From NCBI GenBank assembly GCA_947579605.1, contig OX388325.1, forward strand, positions 2,041,572 to 2,105,571: a stretch of DNA of 64,000 nucleotides, in the 5' to 3' direction. This DNA comes from Athripsodes cinereus. Taxonomy: Eukaryota > Arthropoda > Insecta > Trichoptera > Leptoceridae. Below, in pieces: positions 31,432-42,501 of the stretch. The translations under genes and the position numbers were made by a program. The notes under the pieces are model-generated. The model had not been told where the DNA came from. It saw nothing but the letters and a program-made list of their open reading frames with translations, and did no database searches. Each line of letters begins with the position of its first letter. Position 1 is the first letter of the stretch.

Positions 31432-34400
31432 ATGTTGTCTGGAGAAAGAGAAACAAGGACAGCCACTTCAAAAATGGAAAAAACACGTGATTCTGAAATG
31501 GAGGTTTGCAAAGGGTTGATATCAAGGCGAGGCGTTTTGAAAGGACAACTCACGCGCTTTAAAGATTATTTGAGTAAGAAAGATTTAGATATTTGTGAAT
31601 TACAGTTAAGGACATCAAGAATGGAAAGCATGCTTGAAAAATTTGAAATGTTGCAATGTGACTTGGAGGAAATTGATGGTGAGGAAGTGGTGTATAGGGA
31701 TACTTTTGAACAACTATTTTACACCACTTTAAGTAAGGCAAAATCATTATTGAAAGATCAACTACAAGTCACATGTGAAGTTAAGTTAAATCCAATTCAA
31801 ATACCTACATTTCATGGTAATTATGAAACATGGTTACACTACAAAGATACATTCAAATCTCTTGTAGGCAACAATAATTCTTTATCTAACTTACAAAAGT
31901 ATCATTACTTACTGAGCTCATTAAAGGGTGAAGCTTTAAGGTTAGTTTCTTCTTTGGAAGTTTCAGACACTAATTACTCTTTAGCATGGGACATCTTAAC
32001 AAGGAGATTTGAGAACACCCGCCTCATTGTGGACAAACATGTTAATCACATTTTCAATCTCATTCCAGTGAAGCCAGAATCATATCAATCTTTAAGGCGA
32101 TTGATCGATGATTCACAGCTCCATACGCGAGCTTTGGAAAGTTTGGGACTACCCACAAGCAGCTGGGACATCCTGTTAATTCACATAATTGCTAACAAAT
32201 TAGATTCAGTATCACGTAACATATGGGAATCGCATCACTTGCAGGGTGAGCTACCTACATTAAAGGAACTGTACGAATGTATTGGGGAGAGAGCACGTAT
32301 TTTGGAGACGACGTCTCACAACAAAAACTTCAAACCATCCAACACCTCCAACCGAGCAGGAGTTGGCTTGGTTGCAAATGTACGAGCAAACCCAGTTTGC
32401 CCACTTTGTTCTTCACAGCATCGATTAAACCAATGTGAGCAGTTTAAGTCGATGGGGACTCAGCAAAGGTGGGAGCTGGTAAAAAGGCAGCGACTGTGCC
32501 GTAACTGTATGTTAAGGAATCATATTGCCAAGGATTGTTCTTCAGGAGGAAGATGTAAGGTGTGTCGGAGGGACCATCACACCTTATTGCACACACCGAG
32601 CGTGCACAATTCGACAGCAAATACGGAAACTCTGGGACCTACTTCACAGGTTCCTACTGTGGTGAACCATGCTTCGCTCTCAAACGACGAGGAAGTACTG
32701 TTGTCCACGGCCATGGTTGGGATCCAACTCCCTGATGGCGGCATTTTTAGGGCACGAGCACTCTTGGACTCGGCAGCACAGTCGAATTTCATTACAAAGA
32801 GTTTATGCGAGAAACTCAACTTACGAACAAAGGGAGCATATCTGCCAGTCTCGGGACTGCGGCAACAGGTAACTCACATTAAAGAAAAGGTAGATATAAC
32901 GATTAATTCTTTATTGTATGATTACAGGAGGAAAATCAACTGTTTGGTCCTGCCTGTAATTACATCAAACTTGCCACTGCGATCTGTGGACAGACGACGT
33001 TTTCACGTGCCTTCCCAGATGCAGCTAGCGGACCCTGACTTCCATAAATCTTCTGCAATAGACTTGTTATTGGGAGCACAGGTATTTTGGGAGGTACTTC
33101 AGGGAAATCATGCATCAGCTCAACGTCAGCAGCCGATGATGCATCAGACCAAGTTAGGATGGGTCATTGCAGGAGCTATTCCGTGGAACTCTGAAGGAAT
33201 CAGCAGACAAAGGCCGGTATCTTGTTACATTTCTTTGAATCAATTAAACAAAAACATTGAGAAATTTTGGGAGGTAGAAAGTGTGCCTAATTCTCTGGTT
33301 CGAACCCAGGAAGAGACATTATGCGAGAAACACTTTACTAGTACTACGACTCGTGATGAGTCTGGCAGATTTTCAGTAAGTCTACCCTTCAAGGAATGTC
33401 CACCTAACGTGGGAAACTCTCTTGAAATAGCCGAGAGGAGGTTACTTTCGATGGAGCGACGGTTTCAGAAGGATACAGAGCTGCACACACAATATGCAGC
33501 ATTCATGAATGAGTATTTGGAATTGGGGCATATGTCTCCTTGTCTACCTGACAAGGAAAATGCAGTTTATCTTCCCCATCATTCCGTTTTCAAGGGAACA
33601 AAAATCCGTGTAGTATTCGATGGTTCTGCAAAAACATCCAATGGAAAGTCCCTAAATGATAATCTGATGAAAACACCTACCATACATAATGAGTTATTTA
33701 CATTGTTGATTAATTTCAGGAAACATCGATATGTCTTGAGTGCAGATATACAACAGTATTATAGGCAGGTCAATGTACATGAAAGGGACAGGGATTACCA
33801 GAGGGTCTTATGGAGGACATCTCCCAGTGAGGAAATAGGACATTTCCGACTCAACAGCGTCACATACGGACTCAGTGCGTCACCATATCTCGCGATGAGA
33901 TGTCTAAAGGAACTAAGTACAATTTATTCTTCTATTTTTCCTCTCACTTCTCAGGTGATAGAAAGGGATTTTTATGTGGATGATCTCTTAACAGGAGATC
34001 ATGATAAGCAGACTTGTATTAATTTAAAAAATGAACTGTCATACCTTCTAGACAAGGCAGGTATGAAACTTACCAAATGGAGGTCAAATCTGGATGACCT
34101 ACATGACACTGGTCAGAACAATGACAGTAAATCCTTGAATCTGGAGGACGATTTTCAGTGCAAAATTCTAGGGTTGCATTGGAACAGTTACGAAGACACT
34201 TTTCATTATAAGGTTAACATTGAAACAAATACATCAACGTCTACTAAAAGGACAATTCTTTCAGATATTTCTAAGACGTTCGACCCGTTAGGACTCATCG
34301 GGCCCATTGTAATTAGGGCAAAATTATTAATGCAAAAAATTTGGCAGTTACAGATAGGATGGGACGATGAACTACCTGAAGACATTATTATTGCATGGAA

Positions 34401-36516
34401 CTTTTACAAAAGGGATCTACAAGACATCAACATCATCAAGATTCCAAGGAGGGTAATTGTGACGTCAACAGGGAGTGCAGACATACAAATATTTGGGTTT
34501 TCCGATGCATCGAAGGAAGCGTATGGTTGTACTGTATATTTGAAGTCCATGGATGAACAAGGTAGGACACAGATCAATTTACTTTGTGCAAAATCTAGAG
34601 TGGCACCTCTCAAACAACTTACCTTGCCTAGGCTAGAATTATCAGGAGCGCTACTATTAGCTGGACTTGTCAAGTCCATAAAGGAGAACATGGGTTATCA
34701 AGGTGTTTCCACTAAGCTTTTCACAGATTCAACTATTGTGTTGTCATGGCTACGAGCCTCAGCAACAAAAATGGATACCTTTGTAGCGAACAGGGTAGCA
34801 GAAATTCAGCGTAGCACAGAAGATTGTCAATGGATACATGTATCGTCACAACACAACCCAGCAGACTTGATTTCCAGGGGTACATCTGTACAACAACTTT
34901 CATCTTCAACTTTGTGGTGGAATGGTCCATCTTTCATACAAGAGGATGAGAAACTTACAGAATGTTCTTCTACGGTTGATATACAACAAGATATAGTGGT
35001 AAATACTACCACACTGGTAAATATTGAATCATGGGATATTTTCACAAGATATTCTTCATTTAATAGATTGCTTAGAGTTACTGCATATTTAATAAGATTT
35101 AAGAATAATGTAACATCAAAAACAGGGCGTAGAACTGGACCTTTACAGGTATCTGAACTTCAACATGCACATGATGTATTGTGCAACATCGTCCAAGGTA
35201 TTTTCTTTCACAGAGAAATAAGGGATTTGAAAAAGGATGGTCAGGTGTCTGCTCGTAGTAATGTAAAATCATTAAATCCAGTATTGATAAATGGTATACT
35301 TTGTGTTGGAGGAAGACTGAAAAACAGTGAGGTACCTACCCAACAAAAACATCCTATTTTGTTGCCTGCGGGACACGCTTTTACAACATTAATTATAAAG
35401 TATTATCATTATACTAATTTACATTTGGGTTTGCAGGGACTGTTGGCGCAGCTACGACTCAAGTACTGGCCATTGTCAGCAAAGAATACAATAAGAGGGG
35501 TTCTCAAGCATTGTATCCTGTGCTTTAGGTACAAGACGCCAGTGAATTACCAAAGGATGGGGGATCTGCCTGCAGACAGAGTCACTGCGACAAGGCCATT
35601 TTCAATTGTTGGAGTAGACTATTCAGGTTTCTTCAATATAAAATCAGGTTTTACCAGGAACGCTAAGGTTGTAAAATGTTATATTTGTTTATTTGTTTGT
35701 TTTGCCTCTAAGGCAGTGCATCTGGAAGTTGTCACTTCCATGACGACAGAGGCTTTTTTGAATGCATTAAAAAGATTTGTTGCTCGGCGGGGAATGCCAA
35801 TCAAGATTTATTCAGATAATGGCACAAATTTCATTGGTGCAAGCAACGATCTTGCCAGAATTTATACACAGTTAAGAGCCTCTGAGGAGGAGATTGTTAA
35901 TTTTTGTTCTCAACGATGGATCGACTGGAAATTCATTCCAGCTCGATCACCCCATTTTGGTTCTCTTTGGGAAGCAGGTATAAAACTAGTAAAAACTCCC
36001 TTGAAAAAGGCTTTGAATTCTCAGGTATTGAATTATGATTCTATGCTTACTTTGATTTGTCAAATCGAAGCCTCCATTAATTCCAGACCAATAACCAGTT
36101 TATCCTCTGATCCAACTGATCTCAACCCACTCACTCCTTCCCATTTTTTGATTGGAGACTCGTTGGCGAGGTTACCTGAACCAGATGTATCACACTTACC
36201 AGATAATCGTTTAAACCACTACCAAAAGATTATTGCTATGTTCAAGGGTTTTTGGACTAGATGGAGCAGGGAGTATTTCCAGGGACTCCAACAACGGACA
36301 AAATGGACACACGGAAATGAGAGACAGTTGAAGGAGGGGGATTTGGTGCTAATAAAGGACGAGACTGTTCCCATGCTTTGGAAACTTGGCAGAGTTGTCC
36401 AGACACATCCAGGTCCAGATAACGTCACCCGAGTTGTCACCTTGAGGACCCAATCTGGACTGACAAAAAGAGCCATCCATCGTGTGGCATTGCTACCAGA
36501 GCCTTCGGAACAGTGA
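31432..36516 (+). CDS. BEL/Pao gag-pol polyprotein
   Basis: A single 1694-residue ORF encodes what the element needs for particle formation, reverse transcription and integration. In order: basic/coiled N-terminus; gag domain of the DUF1759 type (FHGNYETWLHYKDTF, about 127-141); cysteine clusters with a zinc knuckle C356-x2-C359-x4-H364-x4-C369; aspartic protease D-S-A at 446-448; reverse transcriptase with VVFDGSA near 727-733 and the catalytic YVDD at 848-851; RNase H acidic residues near 1025, 1069, 1099 and 1145; integrase with an H-H-C-C zinc motif (H1326, H1331, C1361, C1364) and the D1396, D1462, E1514 catalytic triad. All catalytic motifs are present and no stop interrupts them. The ATG at 31432 is the first one giving the full frame. 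Gag and pol being fused in one frame is usual for BEL/Pao. Confidence 0.97.
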   Translation: MLSGERETRTATSKMEKTRDSEMEVCKGLISRRGVLKGQLTRFKDYLSKKDLDICELQLRTSRMESMLEKFEMLQCDLEEIDGEEVVYRDTFEQLFYTTLSKAKSLLKDQLQVTCEVKLNPIQIPTFHGNYETWLHYKDTFKSLVGNNNSLSNLQKYHYLLSSLKGEALRLVSSLEVSDTNYSLAWDILTRRFENTRLIVDKHVNHIFNLIPVKPESYQSLRRLIDDSQLHTRALESLGLPTSSWDILLIHIIANKLDSVSRNIWESHHLQGELPTLKELYECIGERARILETTSHNKNFKPSNTSNRAGVGLVANVRANPVCPLCSSQHRLNQCEQFKSMGTQQRWELVKRQRLCRNCMLRNHIAKDCSSGGRCKVCRRDHHTLLHTPSVHNSTANTETLGPTSQVPTVVNHASLSNDEEVLLSTAMVGIQLPDGGIFRARALLDSAAQSNFITKSLCEKLNLRTKGAYLPVSGLRQQVTHIKEKVDITINSLLYDYRRKINCLVLPVITSNLPLRSVDRRRFHVPSQMQLADPDFHKSSAIDLLLGAQVFWEVLQGNHASAQRQQPMMHQTKLGWVIAGAIPWNSEGISRQRPVSCYISLNQLNKNIEKFWEVESVPNSLVRTQEETLCEKHFTSTTTRDESGRFSVSLPFKECPPNVGNSLEIAERRLLSMERRFQKDTELHTQYAAFMNEYLELGHMSPCLPDKENAVYLPHHSVFKGTKIRVVFDGSAKTSNGKSLNDNLMKTPTIHNELFTLLINFRKHRYVLSADIQQYYRQVNVHERDRDYQRVLWRTSPSEEIGHFRLNSVTYGLSASPYLAMRCLKELSTIYSSIFPLTSQVIERDFYVDDLLTGDHDKQTCINLKNELSYLLDKAGMKLTKWRSNLDDLHDTGQNNDSKSLNLEDDFQCKILGLHWNSYEDTFHYKVNIETNTSTSTKRTILSDISKTFDPLGLIGPIVIRAKLLMQKIWQLQIGWDDELPEDIIIAWNFYKRDLQDINIIKIPRRVIVTSTGSADIQIFGFSDASKEAYGCTVYLKSMDEQGRTQINLLCAKSRVAPLKQLTLPRLELSGALLLAGLVKSIKENMGYQGVSTKLFTDSTIVLSWLRASATKMDTFVANRVAEIQRSTEDCQWIHVSSQHNPADLISRGTSVQQLSSSTLWWNGPSFIQEDEKLTECSSTVDIQQDIVVNTTTLVNIESWDIFTRYSSFNRLLRVTAYLIRFKNNVTSKTGRRTGPLQVSELQHAHDVLCNIVQGIFFHREIRDLKKDGQVSARSNVKSLNPVLINGILCVGGRLKNSEVPTQQKHPILLPAGHAFTTLIIKYYHYTNLHLGLQGLLAQLRLKYWPLSAKNTIRGVLKHCILCFRYKTPVNYQRMGDLPADRVTATRPFSIVGVDYSGFFNIKSGFTRNAKVVKCYICLFVCFASKAVHLEVVTSMTTEAFLNALKRFVARRGMPIKIYSDNGTNFIGASNDLARIYTQLRASEEEIVNFCSQRWIDWKFIPARSPHFGSLWEAGIKLVKTPLKKALNSQVLNYDSMLTLICQIEASINSRPITSLSSDPTDLNPLTPSHFLIGDSLARLPEPDVSHLPDNRLNHYQKIIAMFKGFWTRWSREYFQGLQQRTKWTHGNERQLKEGDLVLIKDETVPMLWKLGRVVQTHPGPDNVTRVVTLRTQSGLTKRAIHRVALLPEPSEQ

Positions 36517-36911
36517 AATACCTATGTGCTATATTGTTTTAATTTTTTCTTTTGTGAAGTGAGCTTGAATACATAATAATATGCATTAAACAAACAATAA
36601 TACAGTACATCAAGATTTTAAACTCCAAACAAGACTTACATCAAGATATTAATCATTTATAATAGTTGAACATGAAGCTTATAAACCCAAACAAAATATT
36701 TAATTAAAAACATGGACATTTAACCTCAAGAAAGAAGATTTATTATGTATATTGTATTTTGTTGTATGTATTTTCAAATATCTTAGCATTGGTAGAGGAA
36801 GGATTTAATCATGGGTTGTAATGGGAAAGTAAATTCATTTTAGGTTTAATTAGTTGTTATCTTTATTGTAAAAATGTAAGTCCAATTGATGTTAATATCA
36901 TCAATCGCTTA

Positions 36912-36924
36912 CAGAGGGGGAGAA
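36912..36924 (+). promoter_or_regulatory. BEL polypurine tract
   Basis: AGAGGGGGAGAA lies immediately before the 3' LTR, where plus-strand DNA priming is expected. The stretch 36517-36911 before it is the AT-rich 3' non-coding region of the element. Confidence 0.9.
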
Positions 36925-37299
36925 TGTTGAATACTGCCATCTGTGTGGTGAATTATGAAGCACTGGTCACTGGCTATAGACATAAGGTGATAATCTATGG
37001 CGAATAAATTCAATTCAGGGTTTGTCTTTGGTTACGTGTATATAATACACACACACTTGTTGATCCACCTCTTCTTCTCCAATACACAGTCAAACAAAAA
37101 CATTAGCATCTATACTGTTCTATTTTGTTACAAGTTTTACATTAAATTCCACAATATAATGAAAAAGTGTTTGTTCTGCAATCCATCCACTCATCAGTTA
37201 CACAACTCAACATTAGCGATCGTGAAAGGGACATAGGCGATCGAGACACAACAACATTGGCGACCGTGACAGGACATAGGCGATCGAGACACAACAACA
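36925..37299 (+). repeat. BEL 3' LTR
   Basis: 375 bp; by eye no difference from the 5' LTR. Confidence 0.97.
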
Positions 37300-37474
37300 T
37301 ACCTAATAATCAAAAAAACTGTCAGTGTCGATTTTGTTATTATTTTGTCGTCTGACTTTCTTTTTTTTCTCTTATGGCATAACATCCTACAAGGATGATT
37401 TGCGCAATCTGATTGCTTGCCCCCCAAGCAAAAACAAATCCATAGACAAGACCACGTGACCTTTAATGGTCTAT

Positions 37475-37656
37475 TTTTTTTTTTTTTTAAAAAAGATATC
37501 TGGGTTTTTGTTATAAACCCAAATACAACCTTATACACCTTTCACAGTAAGCTAAAAGCTTGTGTCGTAAAAGGGGAGTTTGCCGGCACCTGGGATCGAA
37601 CCACGGACCCCGTGTTCACAAGGCCGAGACTCTACCTCCAGGCTACCGACGAACTC
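37475..37656 (-). mobile_element. tRNA-derived SINE, copy 3
   Basis: Poly(T) at 37473-37488 marks the tail of a minus-strand copy; the B-box region GGTTCGATCCC (complement at 37590-37602) and the A-box TAGCCTGGAGG follow. It is inserted at the right edge of the split MITE. Confidence 0.85.
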
Positions 37657-37849
37657 GTTATATATTATTATACTCGTTAGGTATATATCGTTATATATTA
37701 TATTAGCTATGACATTTAATAATCGAAATTATACGGTTGAGCATTATGAGTTATGAGAAATATTATAAAACAATGACTTTGTCCCATTCCTCCACACAGT
37801 GGGGAGGATTGGGACACCTATATGGGAGGAATGGGACATGCATGTAAAA

Positions 37850-38165
37850 AGAACTTATTTAATTTACTTCGCCGAAACGATTCATTTTTATTTCGAATAC
37901 ATAAATTTCTTGAATATTGTTTTTGCACCGCCATGTTTTTGAGGTGTAGGCAATACCAGTACTACATCCTTTGGTGATACTGAGGAAAGATCTTCCTGAA
38001 TTAGGAACACTAAATCATTGGAGCCATCTCTCTTTCTTAAAAAGGTCAGCAATCGATTTTCGCTGTCGCCTATTATTTCTTCAATCCGACCAACATAATA
38101 AATTATCTTATTTTACCCTTCAAATTTTACTAATATGAAATCCCCTTGTTTATACGTGTAAAGAA
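37850..38165 (-). pseudogene. pogo-like transposase C-terminal remnant
   Basis: Minus-strand translation, with stops, gives YKQGDFILVKFEG, IIYYVGRIEEIIGDSENRLL and TFLRKRDGSNDLVF. This lysine/aromatic block (G-D-F-x-L-V-K-F ... Y-Y-V-G) resembles the tail of pogo/Tigger-like transposases. It lies within the terminal repeats of the 30356-38547 element. Confidence 0.5.
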
Positions 38166-38599
38166 CACGTCCCATACCTCCCTCACTGAAGTGTCCCAAA
38201 CCTCCCCCATGAACCGTAAATGACATAATTTTATACAATAAGTTTTGGAGAGTGATAAAACAATGCGTTAATGTAACGAACAATAATCACAGGTTTATGA
38301 ACAAAATATGAAAATGATCTTATCTTTGCTCTACTGTCTCCCAAAAGGATGGAGTTTCTTAGGTACCTATAATATTACTTTTTATGTAGAAAAATGATAA
38401 ACAACATTTTTTTTCGCCACACGCACAAAACACCAACTGGCACTGATTTTTCACTAAACAGACCTCTAGTGACATGCATAAGATGCTATGAAATGTGTCA
38501 AATATTAATAATAAGAGTACTGTCCCATACCTCCACACTCTCCCCTACTGAAAAAGAAAACTTATTATTAATGTTGTTTGCGGTAATGTGAGTCTGTTT

Positions 38600-38775
38600 T
38601 ACTGGACTTGCATTGGTTAGTTTTTACCCTTATGTTTGTTTTTTTTTTGTATAATTTTGTTTGAACGTGCATGAGGTAGACACGCTTAATTGGGGGGTTG
38701 GCCTGACCGGATCAATGTGTCTCTTTTTATGAATGTTTTGTCAACTCTCTGTAGAATAAATAAATAAATAAAATT
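38600..38775 (+). repeat. LINE 3' tail
   Basis: Contains GACACGCTTAATTGGGGGGT and ends GAATAAATAAATAAATAAAA. Same family style as 28080-28280. Confidence 0.55.
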
Positions 38776-39058
38776 ATAGAAAAAAAGTTAACACAAAATC
38801 CTTTAATGTTTGAAAATGATTACAAGATTTAAATAATTAAGCATTCACTAGGTGAGATGCCCCCTATTGTTGGAATCTCTCTCGGTACTTCTATAATATT
38901 CTGTACAGGTATACAGTGAAAGATAATAATAAATACAACTACCTATAACCATCATTGTATCCTTGTTGCAAATGTGTGAACATTTTTATTAGGCATGCTC
39001 TTAAAAAACTATTCATTAGGGTGTTAAAATTAATAATTGATTTGGGCATGTGGAATGA

Positions 39059-39440
39059 ATGAACAAGAACAGAATGACCAAGAAGATATATTTGGTTGAG
39101 AGGAATGGTGCTCGGAGACGTGGATGTCTGAGGATCAAATGGCAAGATCATTCGAATCAGATCCTACAGGACAGTCACGTGTTGAACACATTGAAGAGGA
39201 GAGCAGCCTGCATGAGGAATTGTATGATAGTGGTGGAAGCGTATGGAAGAAATGTTTAGTTTATTTTTTAAGAAGGGTAAAACAGTAAAATACATTAACA
39301 CTATTATTTAATATTGTAATAAGATTATGTTTAAGGTTATTATATTTTCATGCTTAATAAATAAAAAAAATGTATGCAAGGATAGAAGGAAGTGGCGCTC
39401 GATCCTTTCTGCCTACCCCGCGAGGAAAGCGGCGTGATGG
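39059..39440 (+). pseudogene. LINE 3' fragment, LRWFGHVERM family, copy 4
   Basis: The plus frame reads MTKKIYLVERNGARRRG, then IKWQDHSNQILQDS and RRAACMRNCMIVVEAYGR, followed after a gap by CCTACCCCGCGAGGAAAGCG and a (TATG)n-like tail. Diverged. Confidence 0.65.
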
Positions 39441-39750
39441 TATGTATATATGTATGTAAGGTTGGGAGGATTATTCTTTTCTGGGGGGAATAAAAAAAGA
39501 GTTTTAATTCTTAAAAATATTTAATTTTTTACAAAAAACAGTAGTACAGTGAATTTCATAATTATTTTAATTATATAAGTACCTATATATACAAATATGT
39601 AATAGAACTCAAATTTTAATCTACATCACACATGTACATGATTTTATAATTTATAATATAATAAATGTAGGTACATGTATGTCAGAAGGAAACTAAACTA
39701 TAGACAATGTCGTTGGCTGGTACTTGGTGGAAGTTCATGTTAAATTATCT
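39441..39750. other. Unclassified AT-rich stretch
   Basis: No supported feature. Confidence 0.3.
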
Positions 39751-39754
39751 ATAC

Positions 39755-39910
39755 TAATATTACAAAGAGAAAAGATTTGATTGTTTGCATTGAATAGGCT
39801 CCGAAACTACAGAACTGATACGAAAAATTATTTCACTGTTCAGAAGCTACACTATCCCCAGATGACATAAGCTTTATGATATTAAAAAACAATTAGGGAT
39901 CCTTATCTTA
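39755..39910 (+). mobile_element. Helitron-like repeat family B, copy 4 (partial)
   Basis: Contains TTGCATTGAATAGGCTCCG and GAAGCTACACTATCCCCAG; lacks the 3' end. Confidence 0.55.
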
Positions 39911-39950
39911 AATAAAATATAACTCGTTATAAATAAAACACTTTTAAATT

Positions 39951-40152
39951 TGATAAATGTTATTTTTCAACAGACATCTGCAATCACATAGATCTTAATA
40001 CACATTCCTTTATGGGCAGACAGAGAGTATGGGTGTTTCCAATGCTTGCGAGTTGACTTTGGCTGGTTTAAACATGCTTTATTCTAGAAACGTTCACCAA
40101 TTGTATTAAGATCTATGTGATCGCAGATGTCTGTTGAAAAATAACATTTATC
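39951..40152. repeat. 202-bp foldback element
   Basis: TGATAAATGTTATTTTTCAA at the left is mirrored by the right end TTGAAAAATAACATTTATCA. Complementarity continues through AGACATCTGC and ATCACATAGATCTTAATAC, giving arms of about 50 bp. Confidence 0.9.
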
Positions 40153-40409
40153 AACAAACGCAAGTTCCAAATTCCAGGTAAATGCGAAAATAATACAACA
40201 AATCATAACTTTTACATTTATTATTTCTACAGCAGCTTTGTTGATCGCGAGTTGGCTTTTAAGAGCTTTTGCTCACGTCATCAGGCTGGCGTGATGATTC
40301 TGAAATCATCAGATCCACTTTACATCAGCCGGGTGATGAGAGCGGAAGCTCCCACAAGCCAACTCGCATTCAATAAAGTCTCTGTGGAACTACTACTAAG
40401 CATAAATCA

Positions 40410-40850
40410 AACAATCAATCATTGCCCTCACATCGCAGAAACCAGCCTCCTGCATTCAGAGCGACTCTGCGTCATTTGCATCACCTTTTCCCACGACATT
40501 CCCAGTGTTCTAATGTCGTTGTTATAGGGATGGGAAGACGGACGCCTGGGCCGTCGGGACCCTTGTGCACGAAAGAACAGTGCTTTTTTTTGGCAAACTA
40601 TCAATGGGCATTCTCAGAACATGTCCCAGCCACTACCATCGTCTCTCCTGTATCACATTGATTACAGATCTCTGTTGGATGTGTACAGCATCATTTGTGA
40701 CATGTTCATACCATCTTACATTCAAAATCCTCCTAAGACGCTTGTTGTCAAAGCTTAGTCACTTCCGCTCTCGAGTCTTGGTTAGGTGCCAAGACTCACA
40801 GCCATACAGATGAACAATCAAGGAATCGTATTAGCAGTTGATGAAGTATT
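40410..40850 (-). pseudogene. LINE 3' coding fragment (third family)
   Basis: The minus strand, with frameshifts, shows a Y-G-C-E-S-W-like phrase near 40790-40810, then NKRLRRILNVRWYEHV and a GHVLRMP-like block near 40600. This order is usual at the C-terminus of non-LTR polymerases. 40436-40530 matches 18190-18284. Confidence 0.5.
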
Positions 40851-40952
40851 GAATTTAATTGTTCCGGTGCCGTGTAGGTGGAAAATCTTGATGCGTTTGA
40901 GATCTGAATTTGAGATCCCAAAAGTGGTTAAATTTTCCTACTATAGCTGCTG

Positions 40953-41164
40953 CGTCCACACAGTTGGATGAAAACGTCAATCAATCTTCAATCATTCGGT
41001 TACAATTCGGAGTATTATCCGAAGAAATATTCAAATAAATGCTTCGTCACCCGTGTAAGGATATGTAACAAAGGCATATGTTCGAATATTTACTTGAAGA
41101 ATGCTCCGAATCGTCACCGAATGATTAAAGATTGATTGACGGTTTCATCCAGCTCTGTGGACGC
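40953..41164. repeat. 212-bp foldback element
   Basis: GCGTCCACACAGTTGGATGA at the left mirrors TCATCCAGCTCTGTGGACGC at the right; ACGTCAATCAATCTT / AAGATTGATTGACGG extends the arms. Confidence 0.88.
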
Positions 41165-41345
41165 GGCAATTGGGGAACCTCATTGAATTAGTGAAAGTTG
41201 TCCACGGACAGCGAAAGTGATCACTTAAGCCAGCTTAGAGCGTATTCGTAAGCATTGGGAAGTCCTTATCACTACTTCCGATTAGATTTTTATACAGAAA
41301 AAAGTTTATCATAAATACAGTGCAGTCTCCCCCTGACAAAACAAA

Positions 41346-41742
41346 TAAAGTAGCATTCACATTGCTTCACTTTGGATGATCATCCAGAGTGACAGGGTCA
41401 AAGCTGTTCATCAAAAGTGAACACGTCTATTCACACTTGTTCATCCTATGCTTTCACTGCCATGTCAACACTCACGGTCATGTTGTGTGTAGTTTGACAA
41501 ATTTTCGTAAAAAATAATTGAATAAATAAAAAGATTAAAAATAACACTAAAAATTAAAATAATTCTCACATGATTCTGACTTTCAATACAAATTCATAGA
41601 CAATAAGACAAATAATAGGATTTAACTTGTTTATGGTCGTTTCAGTGAAAGGACCTTTCATCAAAATTATGTCAGGTAGTAATCGCTTTCATCCGTCATC
41701 GCTAGTGATCACCGATAGTGAACAAATGTGAATGCCCCTTTA
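41346..41742. repeat. MITE family F, copy 2 (best preserved)
   Basis: Left AGTAGCATTCACATTGC and right GTGAACAAATGTGAATGC; subterminal GGATGATCATCCAGAG and CATCGCTAGTGATCACC palindromes. No ORF. Confidence 0.8.
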
Positions 41743-42501
41743 ATTTACTTAACCTCTTCAGACCAGAATTAATTGTGTGAGTCGAAAAAATTCTTTTGTT
41801 TAAATTTTGTTATTTGGCTTCTAAATAACAAGTTTCAGATAATTTGAAATTTATTTTGATTTCTAGATTTGCAAAAATAAATATGTTCATTGGAATGGAA
41901 ATTTAATAAAAATGAGGTTTCTGAAATGTTAATTTTAAATATATTAATTGATTGACATAAAATAAAGAATAAATTTACCTTTGCAAAAAAATTCCAGTAA
42001 AATTAAACACAAACTATGTAAATATATCTTTAATGTTCTCAACCTAAAACCTGGCAGTGACACTTTGCGTAGACTCGTTGACAAATAATTAAGTAAAATA
42101 TATAGTAAACTTCGACAAATGGCGCAAAAAAAAATATGACGATAAAATAGACTTCATACCAAATATTTTCAATATTAATATTAGAAAAAAGCAATAGACG
42201 GGAGCGTAAAAAATATTACCAAAATCTATGTCCATTGGAATGGACACCAGGTCTGAAGAGGTTAAGATATTTCAAAGACAACAAACACATAAATAAAAAT
42301 TATACAATAAATTTCTTATCAATCTACTTTACAATGATGGCAGAGCACCTGATTTTTAAACACTGACACAAATAAATTAAGACGACAGCTAGGACAAGAA
42401 CCCTTTTTGAGGCATTCTTTCAAAAAATGCAGAAATAAATCTCATCACACAAATTATTCATTGAGATATTTTGATTTGTAACGCTAATGTCATTAAAGTT
42501 G
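41743..42501. other. Unclassified AT-rich stretch
   Basis: No gene or recognised repeat. Confidence 0.3.

Larger units (their letters stand above)
30583..37299 (+). mobile_element. Full-length BEL/Pao LTR retrotransposon
   Basis: 6717 bp, flanked by the 5-bp target duplication TACCT (30578-30582 and 37300-37304). Order: 375-bp LTR, primer site, leader, single gag-pol ORF, polypurine tract, 375-bp LTR. The two LTRs appear identical base for base, and the ORF is uninterrupted, so the insertion is recent. There is no env-like ORF. It sits antiparallel to the minus-strand host genes. Confidence 0.97.
30463..37474. repeat. MITE (TAGACCATTAAAG termini), copy 2, split by BEL
   Basis: The halves 30463-30582 and 37300-37474 together match the reverse complement of 6584-6861. 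The join lies exactly at the BEL target duplication TACCT. Confidence 0.9.
30356..38547. mobile_element. pogo-like DNA transposon remnant, outermost layer of a nest
   Basis: The left terminus TAGGGGAAAGTGGGGATGTA (30356) is mirrored at the right by TACCTCCACACTCTCCCCTA (ending 38547), with TA at both ends. The element's own DNA is about 30356-30462 plus 37657-38547. The middle is filled by a MITE, a BEL element and a SINE. A minus-strand coding remnant is at 37850-38165. Confidence 0.7.
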
